Source: Microbacterium terrisoli | GTDB taxonomy: Bacteria; Actinomycetota; Actinomycetes; Actinomycetales; Microbacteriaceae | Direction of reading: 5' to 3' | Assembly: GCF_030866805.1 (NCBI RefSeq) | Contig: NZ_CP133019.1 | Span: 744,001-808,000, forward strand | DNA length: 64,000 bases | Shown here: piece by piece, positions 62,901-64,000 of the stretch | Position numbering within the stretch: the stretch's first letter is position 1 | Layout of the letters: the number at the start of each line of letters is the position of its first letter | Notes under the pieces: model-generated | Seen by the model: only the letters and a program-made list of their open reading frames with translations | What the model was told of the DNA's origin: nothing | Database searches by the model: none | Translations under genes and position numbers: made by a program

Positions 62901-64000
62901 GGCGACGATGTGATCCTCGGCGAGGCGGGCTCCGACGTGCTTGCCGGCGACGGGCAGGACGACACCGTCATCGGCGGCACGGGTGACGACCGCATCTACG
63001 GCGGCACGGGAGATGACCGCATCCTCGGCGACGACGGCTACTTCAAGGTCAGCCGCAACGGCCTGATCGAGCCGCTGTGGGGCCTCACCACCGCCAACGC
63101 GACGAACGTGCTGCTGGCACTGCCCGGCCCGTACACGCAGGCGACGACCTTCGCCCCGGGAGTGCTGTTCAACGAGGCGCGGCTGCTCGGTTACGACGCG
63201 AATGACCCGACCGCGACCGGCTACGCCGACATCGTCTACGGCGGCCTGGGCAACGACTGGATCCACGGTGAAGCCGGCGACGACGCCATCTCGGGCGCGG
63301 CGGCCCTGCCGTTCTCCTACAGCGACATCCCGCAATCGGCGATCCTGAGCACCTGGGGCATCGACCCGACCGATCCGCTGGGGTACAACCCGAGCACCAC
63401 GACCTTCGCCGACTACAACGCGAACGACCCGTGGTCGAAGATCTACGACTGCACCGACGGCACGAAGGACATCGGCGTGGACGGCACCTGCGCCTCGGGT
63501 CCGAAGGTGGACTTCTTCCTGAACTTCACCCCGTATGTGCTGGATGCCGCGGGCCACCCGGTCCTGGATGCGTCGGGCAACGTCATCAAGAGCGACGACG
63601 GCTGCGACATCGTCTACGGCGACAACGGCAATGACTGGCTCGTCGGCGGCACCGACACGAACTGGCTGTTCGGCGGATTCGGCGACGACCTGCTGCAGTC
63701 CTCGCAGAACCTCGAGACCGACGGCGAACGCAACCGGGTGCCCGAGGACGCGCTCTGGTCGGCGCCGACGTTCGCCTACGGCGGCGCCGGCCTGGATGTG
63801 CTGATCGCCGACAGCGGCCGGGCGCGCATGTTCGACTGGACGGGCGAGTTCAACAGCTTCATCGTGCCGTTCAGCCCGTTCGGCGCCCCCGTCATCAACC
63901 GCAGCCCGAACCCGCACATCCAGGCGTTCATCACGGCGCTCTCCAACGCCGGCGGTCAGGATTCCACCTTCACGCCGAACACACCGCTGGACGAGACCGC
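35958..64000 (+). CDS. Giant secreted repeat protein with metzincin motif and RTX repeats (3' end beyond window)
   Basis: One frame stays open from here to the window edge, at least 9,347 codons. The N-terminus is a signal peptide: several arginines, a hydrophobic core (about residues 22-40) and cleavage after A-F-A near 48. Next come a Thr/Pro/Ser-rich linker, a zinc-peptidase-like domain with H-E-L-G-H-A-L-G-L-G-H-D at 348-359, a second linker, and then about 6,000 residues of short beta-strand repeats rich in Ala, Thr, Gly and Val (recurring A-S-I-G and A-G-G-D/N-V-x-V-S-A), as in very large adhesins. Carbohydrate-binding-like modules near 2747-3010 and RTX repeats beyond about 8,325 are described separately. 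The ATG at 35958 has GGAG 12 bases upstream; ATG 35946 and GTG 35976 (GAGG at six bases) are alternatives. A surface or secreted adhesin is likely; the anchor cannot be seen. Confidence 0.9.
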   Translation, partial: MGLRRAVTWRQRSRSMRWSRRMVLPALTLLVSLAMAITPMGGYSPAFAVSSGATSTPAPAVPVTHSVPAWPRFAPVASSTQQTQPGTKSAVRRRTVKTVQVVLPPAAGTQPVTIRLGATSPAGSSALTVTTQPAPHASSTPAPKPTTSASSTGSQMVCVRSADGNSVTCTSGKTASGSTSGSGATPGTGSGTEQGSTTNPPVTTPSPAPSTTPAPTDTATPAPTDTATPAPTDTATPTPTDTPVPAPSDSASPTGDHLLVAASAPAIPDTSDDVTAGALAAAVAQAESEWQAVDPSVSFAGFSASVGDLPDLELGSEGSGAVVIDTDAAGWGWGSGPTHMSLLTVVRHELGHALGLGHDTSGLMAPSLAAGQSWNVDASLLPKPAPVATSPAPTSSSAAPSATSAAPTDSASTAPADSASTAPTDPASATPTASASGVPADSASTVPTDSASAAPTDTASSAPTTADPTGGPTAAPITTTATAPITTTASTMTAPSALTVAPSTPMALSVVSPLTIDGGAVTVTGTAADDAITVSLNDGVITVSAPTMTPVTFPLAGVSSIDVDGGAGNDSVTFSGDLLIPGVSLAIHAETITVGAVTIDTQGGAAGGSIDFEAIASDDGAAQVATITAAPKATIQITGATLRGGAITLAASASASPALDTPVSVVTVDSNATVSITNSRIVSSGDVVVSSDSTVDAESTPIISDAVGVPAVDAAYAQVGVTNTAQTSLSGSTSFQVAGALNLSARTTSNLSATGDALLAAAGAGVALLTLDETTKAYIDANSTGNTAGSLAVTADTDNTLTTHAAASPGGATQNTGADGASVITPAQFVGGTITALSPLDVAAALAVTKANTDTEAYITPASGSFGMATPAAGSVWVHADGPTVATTTADGHAMLRTGSAIAAAVAVAIAHDTTAASIGGAVDLQTDTIIVDTVQPADPATGKVPTSSQTFDTRALSGGGATVSNPIIPVPGAGISAASFQGSFAVNVLTVVHNATVAAGAHLAVHGADVVLASNHATESTTSARPSGFFFDPATAIEQDHQTIDLPYPLIDARGLPASTLQKVLYTNGGGTTIDGLVAGGTYYLDCVGTSALPGVCVYDPIAKVTRVKLAWASLSLNPASADLKVITLGVEPDSGTDHLLTLLDKPADTIGVGAGISVNIVDDAGNATVGDGAVLIGARDLTLTAGTTHEMTVEGKAGSSGGTVALTPVASVAISNVTTHAGLGTGTALVLTGAVDAEATQTASVGVSASGDTTSDGAIGVSAAIDDANHTVTATTARDITAVGSATFRATGSSATSAYSWAGTVGAPDKNTSAFTSVTDEGTHFLSIADNLAGANGASSGSSGIPNGGTAGDSAPLSVAAAISFNLVHTTSVATLPAGVTLTVTGGPVTLASSANTDASATGDGETATDGAVAAIGAGLGMNVVTATNTADIAPGAVIHADGLTLSATVTPVCTAEDKDGNCTEWGDTTHTFSAEGDSAAAGGGTLGLDGSVGIDLVTVTTSAQLRSANGFVATADAGTGDVTMDAASNVEQSATALPFLDAFDPNDGAHILKDADGKYTIIHLDYALADGNLHTGDEVVYRTGGGDPIGIEPTLLTTGTAKTLVNNQKYYVILLQPGYFQLTETWVAGIAGAPGHPGDPLVFIPSEATGDMHYFVPDGENPKMGIGASFAFDLGQVTTIAGMQNGAVLTGGHDLTVTAADENAVDTLAVSGSGGTVALSPSVALTMVFLTTAAEIGTGPALTVTGDVALGAEQTASTGSEASGDTDPDTLGIALALVLGEAVDDVHATVARDVHAGGAVMLTASGSSANEGGTDAAAPGATTQSADGINGIADNVLGQGNAFTTLTTGQRKTPTAGTSDDDGVSLSIAGAFTILMIDTASRAAFADGLAITADDGAVTLASSANTDAVSAANGSTVTASTAGVGAGVAVNQVSMTNIATTGASAITADGLSVTATMTPVAAETPEAADGTESAPPAAPDRVHTVSATAISGSSNPEKIGVAGALAINIVASDTEALVPAGASVNVGAGDVTLTAQFVQDATAEASSKAGFKTCGNLFGLPCNISTAITGEDASGSGLGMGASAAIQVLTPTKTIAMIADGVPLIAGGDVTITADSERTITTVAEAGTKGGKAFSPSVALVVDTGDTATALLGAATGALSLDGEVTICATHTVSAETEANANVEAEEIGVGAAVALPIITGWSTLAQLGRSVAAAAVTVSAESEVDASANANASAIGGFDLPTFGGAGKSADQTVSDTITSDPNAGGKGANSPPSADGAAKQGGTSAAKQSGKSGGGVGAAASIAVVWIQTTNTACILPGVTVTVTGPVEVEATQLTGVAARAMGIALNPKDAKTNIGAGVGFTSLSVSNTADIGAGATITAGAIRVTAGTPIDPDTGVPEQNSVIAWGLAAAGGRADPQIAASVGLNVVTYTTGAHIGAGADLSSTGDVVVAASDPLGLQNLAVSGALAEGGAAIGAAIAVNILTMTTTAAVDSSTTARTHLDAAGALTVRSSASIGLVGVDVGLMGSNLLSSLEGIPGVVLIPSPGSVVASPAVSTVAAAGAVGTGDASVSGSFVVNAWNRTTTAAVGDGALIDQRTTGGATQSIAVLARDDTQQVEIAGALGLSTGDAGVGAAVIVDVVDTTVAATVGASTRASAGGDVTVSAASTDPVLAVAASAGAGGEGGGAGSIIVIVQNQAGGKGVSASIGGGAGAGTTVHAGSGLAVSAHQNTDDPALTTAPDRSAHWQPTSTWQTGTGYQAGAVVGGNSGAFVAARAIATSTDQPGTWRIIPVWDAAAAYDAGTIVDVGGTPYQALVQVLGAALAADGTVLKPGDDTGEWAVLPTPTAWSAKTDYTTGDLVADGGRLYRATVDVAGAADAPSNWAAVDDWTRGGSYAVGDVVLSEGLTYRALQAQDFSTTDPVHDAADWQRTDLWVAGGSYQAGQVVLFGSAFYRAVTAVTGSSTTPAMDLSHWAPVDAWQSGAHYAAGDLVTFGDRAFRAADALDGTQVQKIQLYAGGLAIGGSAGVGIAAATLVRTSPVTATVGTDDDISGATDVRVEARQAQDLTQIAMAGAAGGDAGVAGSATVLVLGDTTTASIGDRTLVDCVDIACANPGTAPAQAVVVAAADTSHIVGAAGMLALGGYAGVGVGVDVKAITKATTASIGANTRVNARGDVVVSVTSSEDILGISAGAAGSVIAGVALNATVSVISVTTTASLGAGAVVSAGGNVIVSAIESMKLDTVAGNVSEAAGATGGAGATVPVVTKSTTASIGAGAKVSALAQDANITHATVDTGATQVIGTDPAFNPRVRGTSGPGGTRGLETDGLTFNLGYTHGFSNGQQVAYDAGGGAPLSGLVAGRVYYVIVVSPTEIQLSLAPRGPPIAVGIPSSGLMGEAQRFVAISQASTPITQGNTIVPRFDPATDVNIADNSITLPYRLRRSDGTPVQTGDQVVYSAGGGTPIGGLTDGHTYYVIVVNDPTGPTATTGMTIRLADSKCHATGVATDCDPTATASVAQQWLTLRAGATGRSHSIVPAGQLPAADGTAAGPQTVTTTTRSGFGGVAVTATNSDVIASVGVSAGEAGGVAVSLSGSVLVANIATSATVGASAAVTTAGSVLVAAGNEYHQLAVAAEGGLSVGASAAYGVVVGVVTLATAAGIGDGATITAGRDIVVSATGAEQLVGVTASVGVAVGGGAGRNAGVTVLDVTTTATTGTGVTLTAGGNLLIGATDDTALTLVVANVSGGVLVGQGAGVNVAVVTKDTEAYLGGTNTVTVRAVGGALTGIDDGTMQTTSGGGGTFGTVTGGFDGLAVQAASTEQMFGIVAGVSLGAAAVSGSVGVTVFTVTVKAFIAGGTTVNATASGIDGTVGPKQSVSVVATDSMSAVTFAGGLAGGLGGVAGGVDIGIANVTVQSYLGAGSVIWASQGVTLAALALKNIRTFAISIGGGAVGVAGAVSVWSVGAHPTTTYQQNDQGTNRGGWTSGTTYAVGDVVTSGGHTYASRGNDNIGHTPTPGGDEFWAQSDQDPTAGPGGSATGMGDAAASGADGGWGSILANMATPGQGAPAYQQQYGALMTGGQNAVSGATPGTAVASTPFTQQTPPPSGTSATIFGTVHAGGAVLVNAADGLAVLSVAGAAAGGIGAVGAGIGIISLGQNTDAGVSGAGSVSAHGTVAVHASLDEQVLGVAFTGAGGGFAIDGQVVVVTDTSTQKAHVDSGAAIPTASLVDVGTTATRSVGALAIGVGLGGAAALGASVAVVAVSGDTVASIGDVAIGAAGPIGGISVAASDTFIPTDIAIALQGGVGVALSGAVAVVTYSGTTRAESGAHGSVTIGGDVTITASGARHDVDALTVNVAASEGVAGGVAVALATDDRSTEAAMLTTGVIHAAGDVAVTAGSVNDVSATGTGISAAGGAPENVAAVTLMLAFATVSGHTSARIDGDIAGSGSITVDARAENTTTATVVVVAVSIGVGASGAYAQAHVTADAAISAIVGSAASLASTGEIVVNAAVRGHGNKATAKASAGTTGEISVGVLVTDADVAAPVTASVDGVVATPGALSITATGSSTVRARTVAVGIGTWASGVGAESHAAIADTADVTARLTGTAAVTGAVVVSARGANVAKAKSDAGSGSAGLAIDVSLLTARVAGAVVASVTGTITGAASLRVTASGANTASAKAVAVTVGLAAGNGASPDATITTDADVTAQITSTASTSVVGATSVTAAGTNSAHAKSDGGAGGALTIEVMLPTATVEGAVIAEVDGTVSTGALRVTASGGNSASATTVVVNVTLAGGEGTRATATVTKDAATSAGIGAAAHVTATGAVTVGSSLSTGQNSANASASGGPGGDIDAGAINAGAFIAEATVGAPVAAHADGVITASILSVTATGGSNVHSGTTAAGIGLGAKVSTVVDYAQVTADAAVTATAASSAQLTVTGDTTISATGTNTATAAADSGSGSLLVDVGVAVPTSQIDAGVAASFAGMIHGNGLSVTADGTNSATTTLTPVDVGLVASVQAGGADAMITSSATVSATVARGADLTLGAQGAAIRATDQNTATASIGGGQGAVAVSVSALEATADDAAGAVASFAGTMHSGASLDVVAAGTDLASTDMFIANVSILNEDTILTATSCVSGSVAASLGAGAQVLGAGTAVAVGAQHSQTANASARSGAGAIIAVTFPDAEAAITGGTTATVADGVKIGTPVAPAASLAVTASDTSTGTSSAVVGAGGLIDVQGAETTTTVTPVVTAAIGSAAGAATPTPIRVIGDVTVTATSVRAEGNATSKSYGGGGVAVGLAKATVTTAPTVTASTGPGAAITAGGKVTVQAQTQAKGSTQLLDSYAAGGYQVVNGFPTALANVNSNAGTLYFPSHGLADGDTVLYIGTSVSGLTTGRIYTVLTAGPDDLQFGAAFNNTATIDSNDLSGTNGVDPNRSTIRFATPHNFVTGDGVVLAGTGIVNGVDVTGKTLYVRVIDPYTIQLYLSKTDAMAAGVTFGVGSVAGDGTITAPNSFTPGERVTYQAPRPLTFTQAAVNVSTSCTKDACYAPNPGANNILVGPYAGQNADNLPVLSAHNLQTGQAVVYRTSAHAYGLGSGLVSGHTYYVIYVDPYVIQLAASYDDAVAGTEIALTTPPDTDSGTYEIAPAPIGNLVDGYTYVVGPNPTATTFTLQSVNGQPLTWDTTHVLGTQTVFAAGLALQACATSCGTGTVRLDIAASGTGDYSLYAPVVPTDGTSYVSLRLVTPPAGDGQSSASAAGGNGGFVAVGVPSAEVDDTTTVTAILGGTIVASGDVSVLSNAVTFDASSAQNTTGGFVAVGVVDSTLNVNVTNRANVAPNAVVSTGRNVKVAASTIAFSDLYADSEGGGFAGGFTANGTTAIRDQTTATVGRNANVAGDTVQVTANSGGASTSFVHAVMHALFGGTQTNDGIQITSNDRAVLDGDPTTHTVITGRHGVDVRAWHADWSYLSDAYSHCGCIGPSGGDYGDSMALSNSIMGGSGVTLYVGARLVPGVNEPSNAPESPLKTNDDGSLVLYVEGENEGSYNHTDDFGSGPVATNGISWNSDVVVDSGPDPYLVVGPDGKVLADVNVKIMVGGRLVMPNLGDTLTGPIVVGDIVNHGSGDIYMTSSSGTISGGSQAVDGHFWGTFTFHQNFDTVTIVNESNLDIRVGDIDVINQNGRPVVTLNTRGTSNNPPVDSGSVSVHFALAQFVTPSRVVIDNTGASTLTLAGTITNPIGETDVQNLGGAIASATDRGQTIGGHTTLITTNILHLDAPTASIGAAAATSSAHRLSIDLISYQGHPEQITATAGTDLYLDLRTWLRDPTTPDPAVAGNPVPVIAIDHLVAGGNLDLLLQPTVYSDRAPGLPGVEVVVPSEPLERAYFNFFREDTLCPVPGSTTDACPYNLGAFGSTPHAAASTYDFSQLDAGSAISDGSISVTAAQPAPADTRINLIGLVGVHQNGNVNTMTNGFVTLTESAADSTAIHLAIQTGELPDATDFVTTTTRTVAGGPNHDLRAGLIESTDDDVTLTSPGSIVDAPVGSAIPPATGDAGADVVGVNITMTANGGSIGQDGDFLEIDSSVDRFGVLTATAAGVIRITETPGDASAGYAHPGDLNVNLVTTCYGATATACADVSLATTAGSILDGHNPRADGSGAAGATTVNVIGNSIDLLAVGGGIGTPTNAATGVFLGDLKLDSAAGAGCLSTSTLDWLNATEAQRAVTATCHIAAQASTGIHLTELDGHANVLLAHAANGDVRITTTETQTEGGDILLLHSGSTLVRENQPQPVPNGLVEADNGNVLLLAADDVVTDPSGQILATTEAGDPGSGNTADPNRPATATGNIDIHGDWHPGVADATANEGTMIVLRGELTPGTGGLTRVFGNGDDDQITFDQTLLGGQTRAYGSAQPTAHKGFAPVGDGEDTLTVYLLQTMPRTGTTLSLDGQAGTDHYVVWTHGSEHGDAHYVVNVLDSGAPADGVDTLAVYGADSSANGAADPTDDIFLLRAAAYLPGESAARPDLYCDTAGDSACAIHPAYVAVLHPVPVAGVDPLVAAQTSGYAGVAERITYDSAINGMLSVLGLGGDDHYAVDDNAAITNLDGGAGNDTFQIGQLFGMRRDAAYAGLPAADWFPTIATTRGYLSEGTSAPLTAQGGSGDDTFAVYSNHAALRLEGDAGNDQFLIQAFALARTDASGNLVMGPVFAGQVTVDAAAGTITRGDGGSFVVDGFAVGQTVAITGAGAGNDHDAAHTAVISAVTASTITLAAGLTTTAPLQHSGTSTVAISSGPVSRTNLTVAASAAGTSTITRTDGGSFVADGYAVGQAIALVGAGVDSNPTGCTVTPTQPCLPYVITKVTASTLTVQAALTAGAFTAATVSAVLPSPVLTTGFSTAAQTDVRAGDGDDQVQYNVNAPVSVDGGTGFNKMVVLGTEFADHIVVTATAIYGAGLAVDYGNVQVVEVDALQGDDTVDVLSTALGVVTRVLGGLGSDVINVAGDVVGDVVSRDPNGTHSTINELVSSSDPAYQNVVSAGIPVSVSRPTQGVVLITETGGLTSVARLSNSGPIGSLDSYGVSLTSAPTTDVWITVSAGLSPDELRPGADTVYLCAGSAADCDAPADFFRTVYVDGVPQYEGLNGPGIADRSLVLHFTPGDWGIPQQVWVAAANDTTPQGDIKVVIAHSVISADPVFENALVRDVTVSVRDNLTPGIDVVTLDPSGAPDAGTTVIEGTSTTQLTDTISVALSHNPSGTVTEVITPTDARLILSSTDTRFALGAVVGGIQTYRVTFGPADGTTPVIITVQAATSFQRTDPGYTTLQLRALTTAAGRDAAFDTVTAQTDVMAYGDSTPGVYTAQTGGITVVSVGTVGTPGVTDTFTVRLLSAPTARVAVGLVTDGQTLIATDPGCATSLLGHVCLVSIGGTVMPAVTFDATNWWIPITVTVSANASYVLPPNRADLYTFPKQPHLLSAIRGPLQIDGGTGGEQHTLNTAVILPGEIDTPPFGIGRQPSEARQVDVLNVFDDGARADHSGDLTSTTLTGFGMGPGVTFDGPLPFGEQGTFASGITYGTITVDANGDYTTDASKTTIEVLVVSLGQGNDTLTVHSTMIPGPDQAADDDLPAGIPALHGGLTVIQGGGNALLQVTGTFTWTPGAGTATLTRTDGLSWHDAGFAVGQRITLPGSAVYGAYTITGFTGAAGQTLLLRGTAVGAPAPGILTGAVAVYDPASPQTGYVRVGGDHIVVLDGPGVGAGSPGPSSPLVIYGDTSQDGIWYSGSTSQQSGHDFGAKPTIEPVGNAPDYVFPVAQSYTYAGNDMIDASALDAGIPGSALPSIGVTIYGGGGDDTILGSQAGDILAGGSGNDLILGERGRDLIYGDSGVNVDVITRVLTVATANTSTLPDADGLLAGHDVLIGEGMGSAPSTAATPGDAHSDDQDVIFGDHGVVVQDVQDVRTWALDEATNTFVETSGTRPQRLLTTSELMTLYTVQQQNGTGDTIEGDLGNDILIGGGGSDTIWGNDGNDLAFGDFGSVSCTQIGTAPSDPTASNPGCRIDASRLPFDVALNDHTFRWTSLDTQSGADWGNDLINGNDGSDILIGGAGSDRITGGTGDDDIVGGNTGDPVTDAAGVPVAHTGGAGGYNGGVDYGNGPVAFGDVFDGTGGAGAPHSACTTAASCTYGDYLDGGAGNDVIAGDNATLLRTGSTAGARFRVLTGAEILNTADGSTNIAGTNFDGTNLPCQWIDPNGLILASCTDYGYQNDPRGAHVRDIQLYDQSFTPVPGTFSDSDIAGGAGDDVLFGQLGDDWIQGDGSVIDDQGDITTDVQTRGTVTDPRRSVQDAAGPGSDGNDYLEGNGGADVLYGDLGQDDLVGGSSDMFGLISRDQRPDTGDTIYGGAGTRIGLNDPGDLSAAGHAHDADVIMADNGDIYRLVGAFGSPTTDANGHAKAATAFLTFNYDTYSTLEKIVPRSYGYLDYTVGTAASTDIGGADLVHGEAGDDVILGEAGSDVLAGDGQDDTVIGGTGDDRIYGGTGDDRILGDDGYFKVSRNGLIEPLWGLTTANATNVLLALPGPYTQATTFAPGVLFNEARLLGYDANDPTATGYADIVYGGLGNDWIHGEAGDDAISGAAALPFSYSDIPQSAILSTWGIDPTDPLGYNPSTTTFADYNANDPWSKIYDCTDGTKDIGVDGTCASGPKVDFFLNFTPYVLDAAGHPVLDASGNVIKSDDGCDIVYGDNGNDWLVGGTDTNWLFGGFGDDLLQSSQNLETDGERNRVPEDALWSAPTFAYGGAGLDVLIADSGRARMFDWTGEFNSFIVPFSPFGAPVINRSPNPHIQAFITALSNAGGQDSTFTPNTPLDET
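36594..36713 (+). repeat. Five 24-bp units encoding PAPTDTAT-type octapeptides
   Basis: Three near-identical units (CCGGCCCCGACCGACACGGC, then CACG) and two diverged ones lie in frame at residues about 213-252. They form a flexible, possibly glycosylated, linker before the peptidase-like domain. The near-identical DNA makes unit number prone to change by slippage. Confidence 0.85.
36714..37172 (+). other. Metzincin (matrixin-like) zinc peptidase domain in the giant protein
   Basis: Within about 150 residues lie A-A-A-V-A-Q-A-E-S-E-W (helix), V-V-I-D-T-D-A-A-G-W-G-W, the zinc motif H-E-L-G-H-A-L-G-L-G-H-D at residues 348-359 (HExxHxxGxxH/D) and G-L-M-A-P, a Met-turn-like Met shortly after. 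All three zinc histidines and the catalytic Glu are intact. Similar domains occur near the N-terminus of other very large bacterial repeat proteins. Self-processing or matrix cleavage is possible; activity is not shown. Confidence 0.7.
37173..37340 (+). repeat. Seven 24-bp units encoding APTDSAST-type octapeptides
   Basis: The in-frame units read APTDSAST, APADSAST, APTDPASA, TPTASASG, VPADSAST, VPTDSASA and APTDTASS (residues about 406-461). They are more diverged than the first array and lie on the other side of the peptidase-like domain. Confidence 0.85.
39141..40845 (+). other. First two 'YYVI...QL'-type modules of the giant protein
   Basis: Two copies of a roughly 45-55-residue module begin here: V-L-Y-T-N-G-G-G-T-T-I-D-G-L with T-Y-Y-L and V-K-L-A (39141-39306), and D-E-V-V-Y-R-T-G-G-G-D-P-I-G with K-Y-Y-V-I-L-L and F-Q-L-T (40680-40845). 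Between them is ordinary beta-repeat sequence. Confidence 0.6.
44196..44988 (+). other. Six tandem carbohydrate-binding-like (CBM5/12-type) motifs
   Basis: Six segments share W-x(5-6)-Y-x-x-G-x-x-V-x(2)-G-x-x-Y/F-x-A: for example A-W-S-A-K-T-D-Y-T-T-G-D-L-V-A-D-G-G-R-L, then Y-R-A, and D-W-T-R-G-G-S-Y-A-V-G-D-V-V-L-S-E-G-L-T, then Y-R-A. Some are followed by N-W or H-W as in chitin-binding type-3 domains. This pattern defines CBM5/12 folds, so chitin or another polysaccharide is the likely ligand. A seventh, isolated copy lies at 47899-47976. Confidence 0.65.
45969..46449 (+). other. Pair of 'YYVI...QL'-type modules
   Basis: H-G-F-S-N-G-Q-Q-V-A-Y-D-A-G-G-G with V-Y-Y-V-I-V-V and I-Q-L-S-L-A is followed by T-G-D-Q-V-V-Y-S-A-G-G-G-T-P-I-G-G-L with T-Y-Y-V-I-V-V and I-R-L-A-D-S. 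They are the best-conserved copies of the module. Confidence 0.65.
47899..47976 (+). other. Isolated seventh CBM5/12-type motif
   Basis: G-G-W-T-S-G-T-T-Y-A-V-G-D-V-V-T-S-G-G-H, then T-Y-A-S, matches the motif of the tandem cluster at 44196-44988 but stands alone about 3 kb downstream, in a Gly/Gln-rich stretch. Confidence 0.6.
52074..52974 (+). other. Cluster of three to four 'YYVI...QL'-type modules
   Basis: H-G-L-A-D-G-D-T-V-L-Y (52074), H-N-F-V-T-G-D-G-V-V-L (52284) and H-N-L-Q-T-G-Q-A-V-V-Y (52674) each begin a module ending in L-Q-F, I-Q-L-Y and I-Q-L-A. A partial fourth (G-Y-T-Y-V-V-G, F-T-L-Q) follows to 52974. Confidence 0.6.
56595..57495 (+). other. First RTX-like calcium-binding motifs of the giant protein
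   Basis: Scattered motifs of the G-G-x-G-x-D type appear: G-N-G-D-D-D-Q-I-T-F (56598), G-L-G-G-D-D-H-Y-A-V-D and G-G-A-G-N-D-T-F-Q-I-G (57183-57282), G-G-S-G-D-D-T-F-A-V (57402) and G-D-A-G-N-D-Q-F-L-I (57462). They precede the dense RTX region by 3.5 kb. Confidence 0.75.
60930..63750 (+). other. RTX (hemolysin-type calcium-binding) repeat region
   Basis: Nonapeptide motifs of the form G-G-x-G-x-D-x-I/L recur: G-G-G-G-D-D-T-I-L-G, G-G-S-G-N-D-L-I-L-G, G-D-L-G-N-D-I-L-I-G, G-G-T-G-D-D-R-I-Y-G, G-E-A-G-D-D-V-I-L-G and G-G-F-G-D-D-L-L-Q. They bind calcium in beta-rolls after secretion. The blocks are interrupted by long non-repeat insertions, unlike classical compact RTX arrays. The region reaches nearly to the window edge. 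Confidence 0.88.

Overview
The window is high-GC DNA with GTG and TTG starts, tightly overlapping ATGA/TGATG gene junctions, CIRCE-controlled groES and many LacI-type operators. This fits an actinobacterium, most likely a Microbacteriaceae (Microbacterium-like) soil or plant-associated heterotroph. The assignment is inferred from gene content and base composition; no rRNA or tRNA is present to confirm it.

Region 1 (1-18,888) is a glycan-use island. It begins with the start of a leftward FAD-dependent oxidoreductase. Opposite runs an ABC sugar importer (two permeases, then a lipoprotein binding protein behind its own operator), a GH38-type alpha-mannosidase, a two-subunit ABC exporter with complementary degenerate ATP sites, and a GH36 alpha-galactosidase. 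Converging on these from the right is a leftward operon of ROK sugar kinase, mannose-6-phosphate isomerase and GH2 beta-mannosidase-like enzyme, with a LacI-family regulator upstream. Together they suggest import of manno- or galactomanno-oligosaccharides, trimming in the cytoplasm, phosphorylation of mannose and isomerisation to fructose-6-phosphate. The substrate is inferred.

Region 2 (18,889-28,211) is a housekeeping locus that has been split. A THUMP-like methyltransferase, groES and a RarD-type transporter frame an insertion: a 439-bp segment with the whole groES gene, most of its promoter region and its terminator occurs twice, base-identical at every position I compared, as direct repeats at 20138-20576 and 26735-27173. 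Between them lies a second leftward glycoside cassette (GH2, Gfo/Idh/MocA oxidoreductase, TIM-barrel sugar isomerase/epimerase, GH1). The arrangement is what single-crossover integration of a circle would leave.

Region 3 (28,335-35,669) is core metabolism: a complete Liv-type branched-chain amino acid ABC system (binding protein rightward; permeases and ATPases leftward, one permease carrying a secreted N-terminal domain) and divergent guaB.

Region 4 (about 35,670-64,000) is taken up by one enormous rightward reading frame that stays open to the window edge: at least 9,347 codons. It encodes a secreted mosaic protein: signal peptide, octapeptide-repeat linkers flanking a metzincin-like zinc peptidase motif, thousands of residues of beta-strand-rich repeats, embedded carbohydrate-binding-like modules, and RTX-type calcium-binding repeats near the window end. 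Its C-terminus is not visible. I saw no CRISPR array, insertion sequence, rRNA or tRNA gene.
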